The position numbers and the translations under genes were made by a program. From contig JAXMCV010000003.1 in assembly GCA_046349215.1 (NCBI GenBank), forward strand, positions 744,001 through 808,000: a stretch of 64,000 nucleotides of DNA. The letters run 5' to 3'. Source of the DNA: JAJXWB01 sp046349215. GTDB lineage: Bacteria; Pseudomonadota; Alphaproteobacteria; Rhizobiales; Beijerinckiaceae. Positions 16,980 to 25,228 of the stretch are shown in pieces; within the stretch, counting starts at the first letter, position 1; the number at the start of each line of letters is the position of its first letter. The notes under the pieces were generated by a model that saw only the letters and a list, made by a program, of their open reading frames with translations, did not search any database and was not told where the DNA came from.

Positions 16980-17341
16980 AGGCGCCCCAGAGCGTCATCG
17001 CGTTAACCACGTAGTCGAGTTCGGCGCTCACTTATGAACGACGACATTCGCGATGAGCGGCCCGACAGTGTCAGTTTCGCCTTGGCTCGATTCTGGTCTT
17101 TGCCCGCTTCTTAGTCTTGGGAAAGCAATGCCGACGGAAATCATTGAAGCCCACAAATCGCATTCGGCGATGCCAACAGGGATCAGCAGGTTGTCGAGCT
17201 GTCCGCCGAAATCGAAGACCGCCGGCGCACCCTTCAGGCTGACGTTTGCTCGTCCGCGAAAAGTCCTGGACTTTTTGCCGATGGGCAGAGGGACCCGATC
17301 GCGATGCGCATTGCCGCGGCGCGGAGTGTCGCTCCGGCCGC
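16980..17341. other. Non-coding stretch with no recognisable feature
   Basis: About 360 bp between the tnsA upstream element and the AbrB-like gene. Short reading frames exist, but none has a ribosome binding site or protein-like composition. If the antitoxin once had a downstream toxin partner it would have been here; no remnant is recognisable. Confidence 0.5.
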
Positions 17342-17602
17342 TTATATAATCTCGCGCCCCACCGGATCGCCGTCAGTCGCCCAGGCGACCTTGGCGGTAA
17401 GGCGCCTTAGCTTGGCCGATCCCCTGAGCAACTCGGTCAGGGAATAGCGCTTGCGGGTGAAGGGCTGCGCGATCAACTTGCCGCGCTCGACCGAGAGCGT
17501 GACCTGATCCCCGATCCTAAGATCGAGCGCCTTGAGCAGGGAAGATGGAATGGTCATGACGGTAGAGCCGCCTTGTTTTCGGATCCTGGAACTCAAGCGC
17601 AT
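17342..17602 (-). CDS. AbrB/MazE-type antitoxin-like DNA-binding protein (orphan)
   Basis: An 86-aa swapped-hairpin AbrB/MazE-fold protein: MRLSSRIRKQGGSTVMTIPSS at the N-terminus, then LLKALDLRIGDQVTLSVERGKLIAQPF, the standard MazE/ChpS strand pattern, followed by a toxin-neutralising-type tail (YSLTELLRGSAKL). The reading frame extends upstream, but the domain starts at this ATG. No mazF/pemK-like toxin follows on the same strand, so it is an orphan or acts only as a repressor. Confidence 0.8.
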   Translation of the reverse strand: MRLSSRIRKQGGSTVMTIPSSLLKALDLRIGDQVTLSVERGKLIAQPFTRKRYSLTELLRGSAKLRRLTAKVAWATDGDPVGREII

Positions 17603-17825
17603 ATGCGAATACCCGCAGTGAGATGGCATAAATATAGCGCGGTACGCACGACGACATTCTCCTGACGACCGCTTCTGGAATCTTGAAGCGACGAACACGT
17701 TCCCGTTCAAGTCTGCGGGCCGAATTCTCGTTTGACAATTCCCGCTAGAAAAAATCATTTCTCCGTCGTCGCATGCGCGACGGATGAATCGTTGCACACA
17801 GGCGTCAATCCGCTAGCTTGAAACT

Positions 17826-18476
17826 GTGTGCAATCTCTACTCCATCACCAAGGGCCAAGCGGCCATCCGAGATTGGTTTCGCGTTCAGCGCGACTTCACG
17901 GGCAACCTGCCACCGATGCCGGGCGTCTTCCCGGATTACCCAGCGCCGATCATTAGGGCGCGGAGTGGCCAACGCGAGCTGACAATGGCGCGCTGGGGCA
18001 TGCCGTCGCCGGTGTTCGCGCTGAAGGGACGCACGACCGATCCCGGCGTAACAAACGTCCGCAATACGGCGTCGCCTCACTGGCGCAGATGGCTGGGCGT
18101 CGAAGCCCGCTGCGTCGTGCCCTTCACATCTTTCTCAGAGTACGAGACGACCGTTGACGGCAAGAAGCAGCCGGTGTGGTTCGCGCTCAACGAGGAGCGC
18201 CCGCTAGCGGCCTTCGCCGGCATCTGGACCAACTGGACGTCTGTTCGAAAGGCAAAGGAGGGGGAGGTGACCTGCGACGTGTTCGCGTTCCTCACGACCG
18301 AGCCGAACGCGGAGGTCGGAGCGATCCATCCGAAGGCGATGCCTGTGATCCTGACCAAACCAGAGGAGGTCGACGCCTGGCTTCTCGCCCCAGCAAGCGG
18401 GGCTCTCGCCCTTCAACGACCACTCCAGGATGGCGCGCTGCAGATCGTCGCGCGCGGAGCAAAGCAGGACGGATAA
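17826..18476 (+). CDS. SOS response-associated peptidase (SRAP/HMCES-YedK family)
   Basis: A 216-aa SRAP-domain protein that shields abasic sites in single-stranded DNA through a covalent link to Cys2. The GTG start gives MCNLYSITKG, so the catalytic Cys is residue 2; the Asn of TNVRNTA, the Glu of SFSEYE and the His of IHPKAMPVIL complete the active site. The length is typical. YedK-like genes are common cargo on mobile elements. It stands alone, with no SOS box seen immediately upstream. Confidence 0.9.
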   Translation: MCNLYSITKGQAAIRDWFRVQRDFTGNLPPMPGVFPDYPAPIIRARSGQRELTMARWGMPSPVFALKGRTTDPGVTNVRNTASPHWRRWLGVEARCVVPFTSFSEYETTVDGKKQPVWFALNEERPLAAFAGIWTNWTSVRKAKEGEVTCDVFAFLTTEPNAEVGAIHPKAMPVILTKPEEVDAWLLAPASGALALQRPLQDGALQIVARGAKQDG

Positions 18477-18537
18477 ATTCGCCAGCAAAGCGCTGCTCTA
18501 GTTCTGGACGCCCAGGGGCTCGATGAGGGCTGACAGC

Positions 18538-18570
18538 CGTTACATGCAAAACGGCTTTTTGCATGTAACG
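18538..18570. repeat. Perfect 14-bp inverted repeat
   Basis: The arms CGTTACATGCAAAA (18,538-18,551) and TTTTGCATGTAACG (18,557-18,570) are perfectly complementary with a 5-base spacer. It lies 62 bp after the SRAP gene. There is no U-run after either arm, so it is not a standard terminator. A protein-binding or recombination site is possible. The rest of the 348-bp gap (18,477-18,824) shows nothing recognisable. Confidence 0.7.
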
Positions 18571-18824
18571 GGATTTGTCCCCGCAGGGAAGTCACAGCCG
18601 AATTGAATAAGCGACCGAACTTGCTGATTTGAATTCTTGAGCGAGAAGCTGGCGGCAATCAGGAGGCGACCGATTTGGGTTCCTCGAAATGTGAGGTTCC
18701 GAATCTTTCTTCATCGTCTCTGTGAGGTTTAGTCGGCGCAGCCGCGGAGCCACCCCAAGCGGCACGCTCCGATACGTTTGCGACAGCTAAATCAATTGGT
18801 TGGAATTTATGCGATTTTGTTAGT

Positions 18825-19523
18825 TTACGGTGCGGAATTGCTTCGCGCTTGAATCAGCGGCAGCAGTTCCGCGAGGCTGCGGATTTCAACGTCCGGTTTG
18901 CCCGGCAGCCTTTCCGGGCTCTGCCCATATCGGTTGCACCAGGCTACCCGCATGCCGAATGCCGAGGCGGCATATGCGTCCCAAGCGTTGGATGACTGAA
19001 ACAACACTTGATCTGCGCGCAATCCCAGCCGCTGTAACGAGTATTCATAGACGTGCGGATGAGGCTTGAACACATTGACATCGTCGGCCGACAATACCGC
19101 ATCAAACAGATTTTCGAGACCGGCGCCTCGTACCGCCGTATCCAGCATAGTCGGGGATCCGTTGGATAGGATCGCCGTCACAAAGCCTGCTTCCTTCAAC
19201 CGTCGTAGCGTGTCAGGAACCTCGGGAAAGGCCAGTAGCGTCAAATAGAGGTCCATCAGACGCGCGCGCAACGCAAGTGTCTCGATCCCGAGACTGTCGA
19301 GTGCGAAATCGAGCGCGTCGCCCGTCACTTGCCAGAAGTCGACGTAGCGCCCTTGCAGCGAGCGCAGCCACGTATATTGCAACTGCTTGTCGCGCCAAAG
19401 GCTGGTCAGCGCGGCGTGCTGGTGTTCGGGAATTTCCGTGCAACGCGCTGCGGCTGAGGCGAAATCAAAGATCGTTCCGTAAGCGTCGAAGACGCAGGCG
19501 CGGATACCGGTCAACGAATTCAT
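18825..19523 (-). CDS. Haloacid dehalogenase type II (HAD superfamily)
   Basis: A 232-aa L-2-haloacid dehalogenase-like protein. The nucleophile Asp is in ACVFDAYGTIFD, the Thr/Ser site in AILSNGSPTML, the catalytic Lys in NVFKPHPHVYEYSL, and the dehalogenase-specific FQSSNAWDAYAASAFG is present, where phosphatases have a different motif. It would hydrolyse short 2-haloacids to hydroxyacids. It overlaps the peroxiredoxin-like gene by 4 bp and is last in the tetR operon. Confidence 0.9.
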   Translation of the reverse strand: MNSLTGIRACVFDAYGTIFDFASAAARCTEIPEHQHAALTSLWRDKQLQYTWLRSLQGRYVDFWQVTGDALDFALDSLGIETLALRARLMDLYLTLLAFPEVPDTLRRLKEAGFVTAILSNGSPTMLDTAVRGAGLENLFDAVLSADDVNVFKPHPHVYEYSLQRLGLRADQVLFQSSNAWDAYAASAFGMRVAWCNRYGQSPERLPGKPDVEIRSLAELLPLIQARSNSAP

Positions 19524-20041
19524 CTCGCAGCTCCCCGGATCGGATAGTCCTTTTCGATAACGAAGCGTAGGCCGCCGACGAGCCGGTCGAGATCGGGGCG
19601 CAGGAAGGGCGCATTAGCGATATCAACGAGATGCAACATGCCCCGCGGGTTAACGACGAAAAGCGCCGGTTCTGGGAAACGATGGTCGGTCTCTTGCGTC
19701 GAACGCGGTTCGGACACGTAGAGGCCAAGGCGATGCATTGTCGCCTCGTCCATTCCGTAAAGCAGCGGGAAATTCACCTTCGCCGCATCCGCAGTGATTT
19801 GGGCCTGCGCTTCGCTGTCTGCAGAGACGGCAGCGACGGAAACGCCGAGTTCGACGAAGGCCGAGCGACGTTTCTCGATTTCGCCGAGATATGATTTGCA
19901 GATCGGGCAATGCTGGCCACGGATGACGAATAGCGCTTGCCAGCCGCCGGGGCCGCCGAAATCGAAGTCGTTGCCATCCAAATTTTTGAATGTGACCGGT
20001 GCGAAAGGTTGCCCGGGATGCAGCTTAGAGGTGCGATCCAT
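19520..20041 (-). CDS. Peroxiredoxin-like thiol protein (AhpC/TSA family)
   Basis: A 173-aa thioredoxin-fold protein. The active site reads FVIRGQHCPICKSYLGEIEKR, so the peroxidatic position carries a CxxC pair, as in PrxQ-like proteins. VAAVSADSEAQAQIT and a C-terminal PALFVVNPRG segment match the AhpC/TSA fold. It probably removes peroxides. It is coupled to the downstream dehalogenase by ATGA overlap, with a 44-bp gap from the small ORF upstream. Confidence 0.88.
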   Translation of the reverse strand: MDRTSKLHPGQPFAPVTFKNLDGNDFDFGGPGGWQALFVIRGQHCPICKSYLGEIEKRRSAFVELGVSVAAVSADSEAQAQITADAAKVNFPLLYGMDEATMHRLGLYVSEPRSTQETDHRFPEPALFVVNPRGMLHLVDIANAPFLRPDLDRLVGGLRFVIEKDYPIRGAAR

Positions 20042-20085
20042 TCTGTAGTCTCCACGGAAAATGAGAATTGCTTGCCTGCGGTGGA

Positions 20086-20211
20086 CTAACTACGCGCCAC
20101 CCGCTCCACCGAATGGGCGAGACCACTGTATGCGTCGAGCATCCGCTCAATCCTGTCGGATGCCGGATCATCGGCGCCGGCCAGGTCAAAGACCCATAGA
20201 CCGGCGCTCAT
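20086..20211 (-). CDS. Possible 41-aa protein coupled to the GST gene
   Basis: The reading frame MSAGLWVFDLAGADD... of 41 residues starts in a 4-bp ATGA overlap with the GST stop and ends before the peroxiredoxin gene. The overlap suggests translation, since every junction of this operon is coupled in the same way except the next one. It may instead be the leftover start of a longer gene. No family is recognised. Confidence 0.35.
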   Translation of the reverse strand: MSAGLWVFDLAGADDPASDRIERMLDAYSGLAHSVERVARS

Positions 20212-20915
20212 GGTTTCGCTCCAGTGAGATGGGCGGCGGTCTGCCCAAAAAGCAGTGCGCGGGATTGTTCGCTAACCGTCGGCGTAGTGTTGATTTTCTC
20301 AGCGATGGCATAAGCGCGTTGGACAGCCGGGCGAGCCTGGATCGCCTCGAACCACCGCTTCAAATGTGGAAAGTCATCAAGGTTCTGGCGCTGGCGATTG
20401 TATGGAACGATCCAAGGGTAGCTCGCCATGTCGGCAATCGAGTAGTCGCCGGCGACGAACTCATGATCAGCCAGGCGCTTGTTCAACACGCCATAGAGAC
20501 GGTTCGTCTCGTTGACATACCGGCTGATGGCGTAGGGTAGCTTCTCCGGCGCATATTGGACGAAGTGATGGTTTTGACCGGCCATCGGGCCGAGGCCGCC
20601 CATCTGCCAGAACAGCCACTGCATCACCTCGGCGCGGCCGCGAATATCGGAGGGCAGGTACCTGCCGGTCTTCTCGGCGAGGTATTGCAGGATGGCGCCG
20701 GACTCGAAGACATTGATCGGCGCACCGCCATCGGCCGGGTCCTTATCGACGATCGCAGGAATGCGGTTGTTCGGCGCGATCCCTAGGAATTCGGGCTTGA
20801 ATTGGTCGCCTGCGCTGATGTTCACCGAGATCACGCGATATTGTACCCTGGTCTCCTCCAGGAAGATCGTCACCTTGTGGCCGTTGGGCGTCGTCCAATA
20901 GTAAAGGTCGATCAT
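20208..20915 (-). CDS. Glutathione S-transferase family protein (YfcG/YghU-like)
   Basis: A 235-aa GST with the Nu-class N-terminal motif MIDLYYWTTPNGHKVTIFLEE, the glutathione-binding NRIPAIVDKDP and FESGAILQYLAEKTG, and a C-terminal all-helical domain with FVAGDYSIADMASYPWI. YfcG-type enzymes have disulfide reductase and peroxidase activity with glutathione. The start overlaps the tetR stop by 4 bp. With the peroxiredoxin and dehalogenase it forms a small detoxification operon under the TetR regulator. Confidence 0.9.
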   Translation of the reverse strand: MIDLYYWTTPNGHKVTIFLEETRVQYRVISVNISAGDQFKPEFLGIAPNNRIPAIVDKDPADGGAPINVFESGAILQYLAEKTGRYLPSDIRGRAEVMQWLFWQMGGLGPMAGQNHHFVQYAPEKLPYAISRYVNETNRLYGVLNKRLADHEFVAGDYSIADMASYPWIVPYNRQRQNLDDFPHLKRWFEAIQARPAVQRAYAIAEKINTTPTVSEQSRALLFGQTAAHLTGAKP

Positions 20916-21514
20916 CGGCGGTATCCCTTGGTCATGGGAAGGCTCGCAACGGCGTGGTCGGAAAGCGCGCGCAGCCGCTTGGGGTTAGGATCTAGGCGAG
21001 CCATCACGCGGATGGCGAAAACCGTGCCAAGCAGCGCCGTCGCGTTTGCGGCTACGTCCGCGGCTGGATCGATGGCGCCCTTGTCGACGGCGTCTTCTAG
21101 GCGCTCAGTGAAGAAGCGCTCTACCTCGCCGAGGCGCGCACGCACGAGTTCCCGCGCATCGTCCGATATCGTCGCCCCGTCGACCGCCGTGTTGACCAGC
21201 AGGCAGCCGCGATGATGCGGATCCCCAAGCGACATCACGATCAACTCGTCAAGGAAATCGCGGATCGCGCCGAGCGGATCAGCGACGACGGACAGACGCG
21301 TCAGACGCTCTACCAATCCTTCGTCCGCGTAGTGGCGCAGCGCTTCAACAAAGAGCCCATCCTTGTCGTTGAAGCGGTGATAGAGGGCCGCGGCGCTGAG
21401 CCCGGTCGCCTGGGTCAAATCGCGCAGCGAGGTTCCCGCGTAGCCGTTCCGCCAGAAAACCCCGATCGCTCGTTCGAGGACGGTCTCGTCGGACAGTGTT
21501 CGGATTCGCGGCAT
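20912..21514 (-). CDS. TetR family transcriptional regulator
   Basis: A 200-aa TetR-family repressor with an N-terminal helix-turn-helix (ERAIGVFWRNGYAGTSLRDL and LSAAALYHRFNDKDGLFVEAL) and a ligand domain containing PHHRGCLLVNTAVD, as in AcuR/NemR-like regulators. It heads the operon tetR-GST-small ORF-peroxiredoxin-HAD and probably represses itself. The conserved Cys in GCLLVN might sense electrophiles (inference). Confidence 0.92.
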   Translation of the reverse strand: MPRIRTLSDETVLERAIGVFWRNGYAGTSLRDLTQATGLSAAALYHRFNDKDGLFVEALRHYADEGLVERLTRLSVVADPLGAIRDFLDELIVMSLGDPHHRGCLLVNTAVDGATISDDARELVRARLGEVERFFTERLEDAVDKGAIDPAADVAANATALLGTVFAIRVMARLDPNPKRLRALSDHAVASLPMTKGYRR

Positions 21515-21546
21515 TGATTTTGCCCGGAAGGACCTAGTGGCTATTC

Positions 21547-21567
21547 TTAATGGAACGTTCGTTTTAA
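21547..21567. promoter_or_regulatory. Candidate TetR operator
   Basis: A near-palindrome centred on GAACGTTC, with TTAA blocks on both sides, lies 33-53 bp upstream of the tetR start. Its size and position suit autorepression. Confidence 0.5.
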
Positions 21568-22101
21568 TTCAAGTTGGATTTTGGACATCTGCGAGAGGGT
21601 GAGCATGCGCAAGTCTTACACTGCATAGTTCGTTGATCCTCAACGGAAATGCCAAATGGTCGTTGGAGACAACGCTGAAGCTCGCGATCGTTGGGCGAAC
21701 GTTAATTGGCGGGGCGGCGGCCCCTCGATTTCGACTTCTTCGCGCGAAAGAAGCTCGTTTGCGACGACATGTTGGACCCGCGCTTGGGTTTTGGGATGTG
21801 GCGGCAAGGATCCGAGGAGGACCTGTCGTTGTTCGCCGTTTTCCAGAAATGCGGCGTGTGCCCGCAGCCGGATAGCCGCGATGTCGCCCCCTGATTGGGT
21901 AGCGGCCTCTACATTCCATCAAGATCCAAAATTGTCAGGCGAACGACGAACGCAAAAGTTGCAGCAACCGTCTACTCAGCTCACGAAAGGTACAAGGACG
22001 GCAGCGACTTGTGGACGGATTGGAGCGACGAATTTGAGCTGTGACTTTGGGTATCGACCCAATCCAATAGCCGGCTTCACCAATTTCTTTTCCAACAATC
22101 T
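21568..22101. other. Non-coding stretch without recognisable gene
   Basis: About 530 bp between the divergent tetR and TTC38 units. Short frames exist on both strands, but none has a ribosome binding site or family resemblance. It may be decayed sequence. Confidence 0.45.
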
Positions 22102-22127
22102 GTAACGCGCCATCGTCTCGGTGCGAA
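22102..22127 (+). promoter_or_regulatory. SigF-type ECF promoter for TTC38-opgC
   Basis: GTAACG at 22,102-22,107, a 16-bp spacer, then CGAA at 22,124-22,127; the start codon is 67 bp further on. The arrangement is identical to the sites upstream of sigF and bufA. Confidence 0.65.
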
Positions 22128-22193
22128 AGCTATTCGAACGGCCGCGTCACAATGTCCATCAGCATGACGCATTGGCCTCTGCAGAGGTGATCC

Positions 22194-23531
22194 ATGCTCG
22201 TCGACAGATATTCCGGACATCATTCGATTTCGGATTCCTCTGCGCTCGCGCATTTTGAGGAAGCGGTCTTCAATGTGGCAGCGCATCGGCCTCTGGCCGG
22301 GGAGGCGCTCGGTCGAGCGCTGAACGAGCAGCCGAATTTCATCGCCGCTCACGCCCTTAAAGGATTCGCCGGCGTAATGCTCGCGCGACAGGAGTCGGCC
22401 TGTGCTGCTCGCGGGGATTTCGCCTCTGCACGCCGGGCCATAAAGGCTCGGCGAGCCACAGGTTCCGAAATCGCGCTGGTCGAAGCTCTCGGGCTTGCTG
22501 TCGCCGGACGACTGCTCGACGCCGCGGCGCGGCTGGACATGCATCTCGTCGAGGCCCCACAAGACTTTCTCGCGCTCAAGCTATCGCATTCACTGCGCTT
22601 TATGAGCGGCGATTCCAGGGGCATGCTGCGCACGACTGACGCCGCGCTCGGCGCATGGTCGCCGTCCATGCCGGGATATGGCTTCGTCCTCGGTTGTCAT
22701 GCGTTCGGACTCGAGGAGACTTGCCATTTCGCAGCGGCGGAGCGCTTCGGTCGCCGCGCGGTCGCCGCTGAAGCGGCCGACGCCTGGGGCCTGCACGCGG
22801 TCGGCCACGTCTGCGAAATGCAGGGGCGCGCTGAGGAAGGCGCTGCATGGCTGGAGGCGAGCCGCCCGACATGGTCTGCCTGCAACAATTTCTCGTTCCA
22901 CATGGCCTGGCATCTTGCTCTGTTCTATCTCGCCCAAGGCCGCGCGCCGGAAGCGCTCGCGCTCTACGATCGCGAGGTTCGGCCGACACAAACAGACGAC
23001 TTCCGGGACGTCGCCAACGCGGTGTCGTTCCTTGTGCGCTTGCGCCACGAGGGCGTCGATGTCGGCGACCGCTGGGCGGGGCTATCCGCCCTGGCTCTGA
23101 AGCGGACGACCGACGCGACCTATGTGTTCGGTTCATTGCATCATCTGCTGACGCTGTCTGCGGTCGGCGACCTCGACGCAGCCGGCCGCCTTACCTCGGC
23201 TTTGGCTACGCGCGTGCAGGCGTACGCGGGCGATCAGTCGGAAGTTGCGGAATTGGTGGGTGTGCCGTTCGCAAGAACAGTCCTTGCACACATGCGGGGG
23301 CAGACGAATGCTATATCGTTTGGCGAGATCGCACACCGGCTGGCGACGATCGGCGGCAGTAACGCCCAACGCGATATCTTCTTGCGGACGCTGGCGATGA
23401 TCGCGGCCGAAGAAGGCCGCCGCGACGATCTCGTCGCCGTGCTGAGGATCCAGCGGGGATTCCGGACGGACGAGCGATTCGAACGGCTGGTCTATTCCCG
23501 GCTCGCTGCGCACGACAGGACGGCGGCATGA
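22194..23531 (+). CDS. Tetratricopeptide repeat protein, TTC38-like
   Basis: A 445-aa helical-repeat protein of the TTC38 type. The hallmark WGLHAVGHVCEMQGRAEEGAAWL followed by FSFHMAWHLALFYLAQGRAPEALALYD is present around residues 200-265. No signal peptide is visible, so it is probably cytosolic. Function in bacteria is unknown; TPR scaffolds usually mediate protein contacts. The ATG follows GAGGTGATCC. Its stop overlaps opgC by 4 bp, and a SigF-type promoter lies upstream. Confidence 0.85.
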   Translation: MLVDRYSGHHSISDSSALAHFEEAVFNVAAHRPLAGEALGRALNEQPNFIAAHALKGFAGVMLARQESACAARGDFASARRAIKARRATGSEIALVEALGLAVAGRLLDAAARLDMHLVEAPQDFLALKLSHSLRFMSGDSRGMLRTTDAALGAWSPSMPGYGFVLGCHAFGLEETCHFAAAERFGRRAVAAEAADAWGLHAVGHVCEMQGRAEEGAAWLEASRPTWSACNNFSFHMAWHLALFYLAQGRAPEALALYDREVRPTQTDDFRDVANAVSFLVRLRHEGVDVGDRWAGLSALALKRTTDATYVFGSLHHLLTLSAVGDLDAAGRLTSALATRVQAYAGDQSEVAELVGVPFARTVLAHMRGQTNAISFGEIAHRLATIGGSNAQRDIFLRTLAMIAAEEGRRDDLVAVLRIQRGFRTDERFERLVYSRLAAHDRTAA

Positions 23532-24727
23532 ACCAGAAGGCCGCGCGCGACCCGCGGCTCGATTTTTTCCGCGGGCTCGGGATGTTCATCATCCTGATCG
23601 CGCACATTCCCTGGAACAGCTGGACGGACTGGATTCCCGCCCGCTTCGGTTTCAGCGATGGCGCCGACCTGTTCGTCTTCTGCTCCGGCCTCGCCTCGTC
23701 GCTCGCCTTCGCGCCCATATTCGAAGAACGCGGCTGGCTGCTCGGCGTCGCGCGCATCCTGCATCGCATGTGGCAGGTCTACTGGGCGCATATCGGCGGT
23801 TTTTTGGTCGTGCTCGCTATCATCACAGGCGCGGACAGCTATTTCGGCGGCGACCGTTATGTGCAGCAGCTCATGCTCGGCGACTTTTTCGCGCGTCTGC
23901 AGCTCTATGCGCCCGGACTTATGACGCTACGCTTCGTGCCGAACTATTTCGACATCCTGCCGATGTATATCGCGATCCTTGGAATGATCCCGATCGTCAT
24001 GGCGCTCGCTTCGGTACATCGCGTCCTCGTAGTAGTCGCGGTCATCGGCGCTTGGCTCGCCGCCAATTTCGGACTTCTGACCCTACAAGCCGATTCGGTC
24101 ACCGGGCGGGAATGGTTTTTCGACCCGTTCGGTTGGCAACTTGTCTTCTTCACAGGCTTCGCCTTCGGCAGGGGCTGGATCCCGGCACCGCCGTTCGATC
24201 GTAGGTTGCTAAGGCTCGCTGTCGCCCTGATTGTGTTCGCAATTCCGGTCTCTTGCCAGGAAGGATTCGGCTGCTATGCCGGATTCGGCTATTTCCCAGT
24301 ACTCGGGACTATCCACGACTGGCTCGGCTCGGCTATCGACAAGACGCATATCGGATTCTTGCGCTATGCGCATTTCATGGCGACCGCGTATCTCGCATAC
24401 CTTGCCGCCGGTCCGCGCGGCGCTAACCTCCGCGGCCCACTCGCCGCGTCTGTCAGCAGAGTAGGTCAGCAGACACTAGCCGTCTTCTTGACGGGCCTCG
24501 TTGGAGGCCACGTTCTGGGAATTGTTCTCGATGTTTTTGGCCGCGATCCGTTGACGACTGCGATCGTCAACATTTTGGGCGTCGTCGGTCTCGTCGTCGC
24601 AGCCGAGGTTGCCGGCTGGTTCAAATCTGCTCCATGGAGGCGCGGCGCGCCGCCAAGGACAAACGACGCGCTAGTGTTTGAACAGACCTTGATCGCTTCA
24701 CCGAACGCGCAAGAGCAGGCCGCCTGA
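23528..24727 (+). CDS. OpgC-type membrane acyltransferase
   Basis: A 399-aa integral membrane protein of the OpgC family (about ten hydrophobic segments). It begins DPRLDFFRGLGMFIILIAHIPWN with the catalytic-type His, followed by FSDGADLFVFCSGLASSLAF. OpgC proteins add succinyl groups to periplasmic glucans in Gram-negative bacteria. It is translationally coupled to the TTC38-like gene. The chromosome nearby carries ndvA, the exporter of such glucans, so a substrate is available in this host (inference). Confidence 0.88.
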   Translation: MNQKAARDPRLDFFRGLGMFIILIAHIPWNSWTDWIPARFGFSDGADLFVFCSGLASSLAFAPIFEERGWLLGVARILHRMWQVYWAHIGGFLVVLAIITGADSYFGGDRYVQQLMLGDFFARLQLYAPGLMTLRFVPNYFDILPMYIAILGMIPIVMALASVHRVLVVVAVIGAWLAANFGLLTLQADSVTGREWFFDPFGWQLVFFTGFAFGRGWIPAPPFDRRLLRLAVALIVFAIPVSCQEGFGCYAGFGYFPVLGTIHDWLGSAIDKTHIGFLRYAHFMATAYLAYLAAGPRGANLRGPLAASVSRVGQQTLAVFLTGLVGGHVLGIVLDVFGRDPLTTAIVNILGVVGLVVAAEVAGWFKSAPWRRGAPPRTNDALVFEQTLIASPNAQEQAA

Positions 24728-24994
24728 CTAGGTCTGATATCCCGCCGGCAGCATTCCCGCGACACTCGCTTCAGATTGTGTCGTCGTCTTAGTCGCAATT
24801 TCGCGCAGCAATCTCATGACTCTGGCCTTTCGCGCCTCGCGGAGAACGCCGTTCAGGCGGGCCCAATTCACTGGCCTACGGCGGATGAGGATATTTGCTC
24901 AACGCCGTCGGCTCGATCATGTCATCGCTGGCCATTGACGATCTGAACCGTAATGACATCAATAGTAAACATGACACGGCTTCGAGGAGACGAG

Positions 24995-25228
24995 ATGGCG
25001 CGCGACGAGATTAGATCGGGCCTCAAAACTTGGTTCTCGCCCTATCTCAGACGCCGATGTGGAATTGTCGCCTTGGTCGTTGGGTCAGTTCTGAATCTGA
25101 TAAATCAGGGCGACATTCTCATCAAATTGGGCTCGCCCAACTGGTTCAAGCTCGTGCTGACCTATCTCGTCCCATATTTCGTATGCGCTTTTGGCGCCAT
25201 TTCCGCGGCTAGGAAGGTCGGTCGGTAG
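24995..25228 (+). CDS. nrtS: NrtS-like small membrane protein (nitrate/nitrite transporter family)
   Basis: A 77-aa protein with two membrane segments: VALVVGSVLNLINQGDIL-type first helix and FKLVLTYLVPYFVCAFGAISA-type second helix. This matches the NrtS family, where two small subunits in some bacteria form a nitrate/nitrite transporter. A longer in-frame start lies 42 bp upstream, but the ATG used here has a strong GAGGAG ribosome binding site. Its 3' end overlaps the convergent acyltransferase gene by 20 bp. No second copy is seen, so a homomer is expected. Confidence 0.75.
   Translation: MARDEIRSGLKTWFSPYLRRRCGIVALVVGSVLNLINQGDILIKLGSPNWFKLVLTYLVPYFVCAFGAISAARKVGR

Noticed and set aside
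17053..17349. 98-codon plus-strand frame in the gap before the AbrB gene
   Set aside because: No ribosome binding site, no recognisable domain, and its end overlaps the AbrB gene.
18566..18591. GTAACG in the right arm of the hairpin as a SigF-type promoter
   Set aside because: The spacer-matched -10 is GGAA instead of CGAA and no gene follows on that strand.
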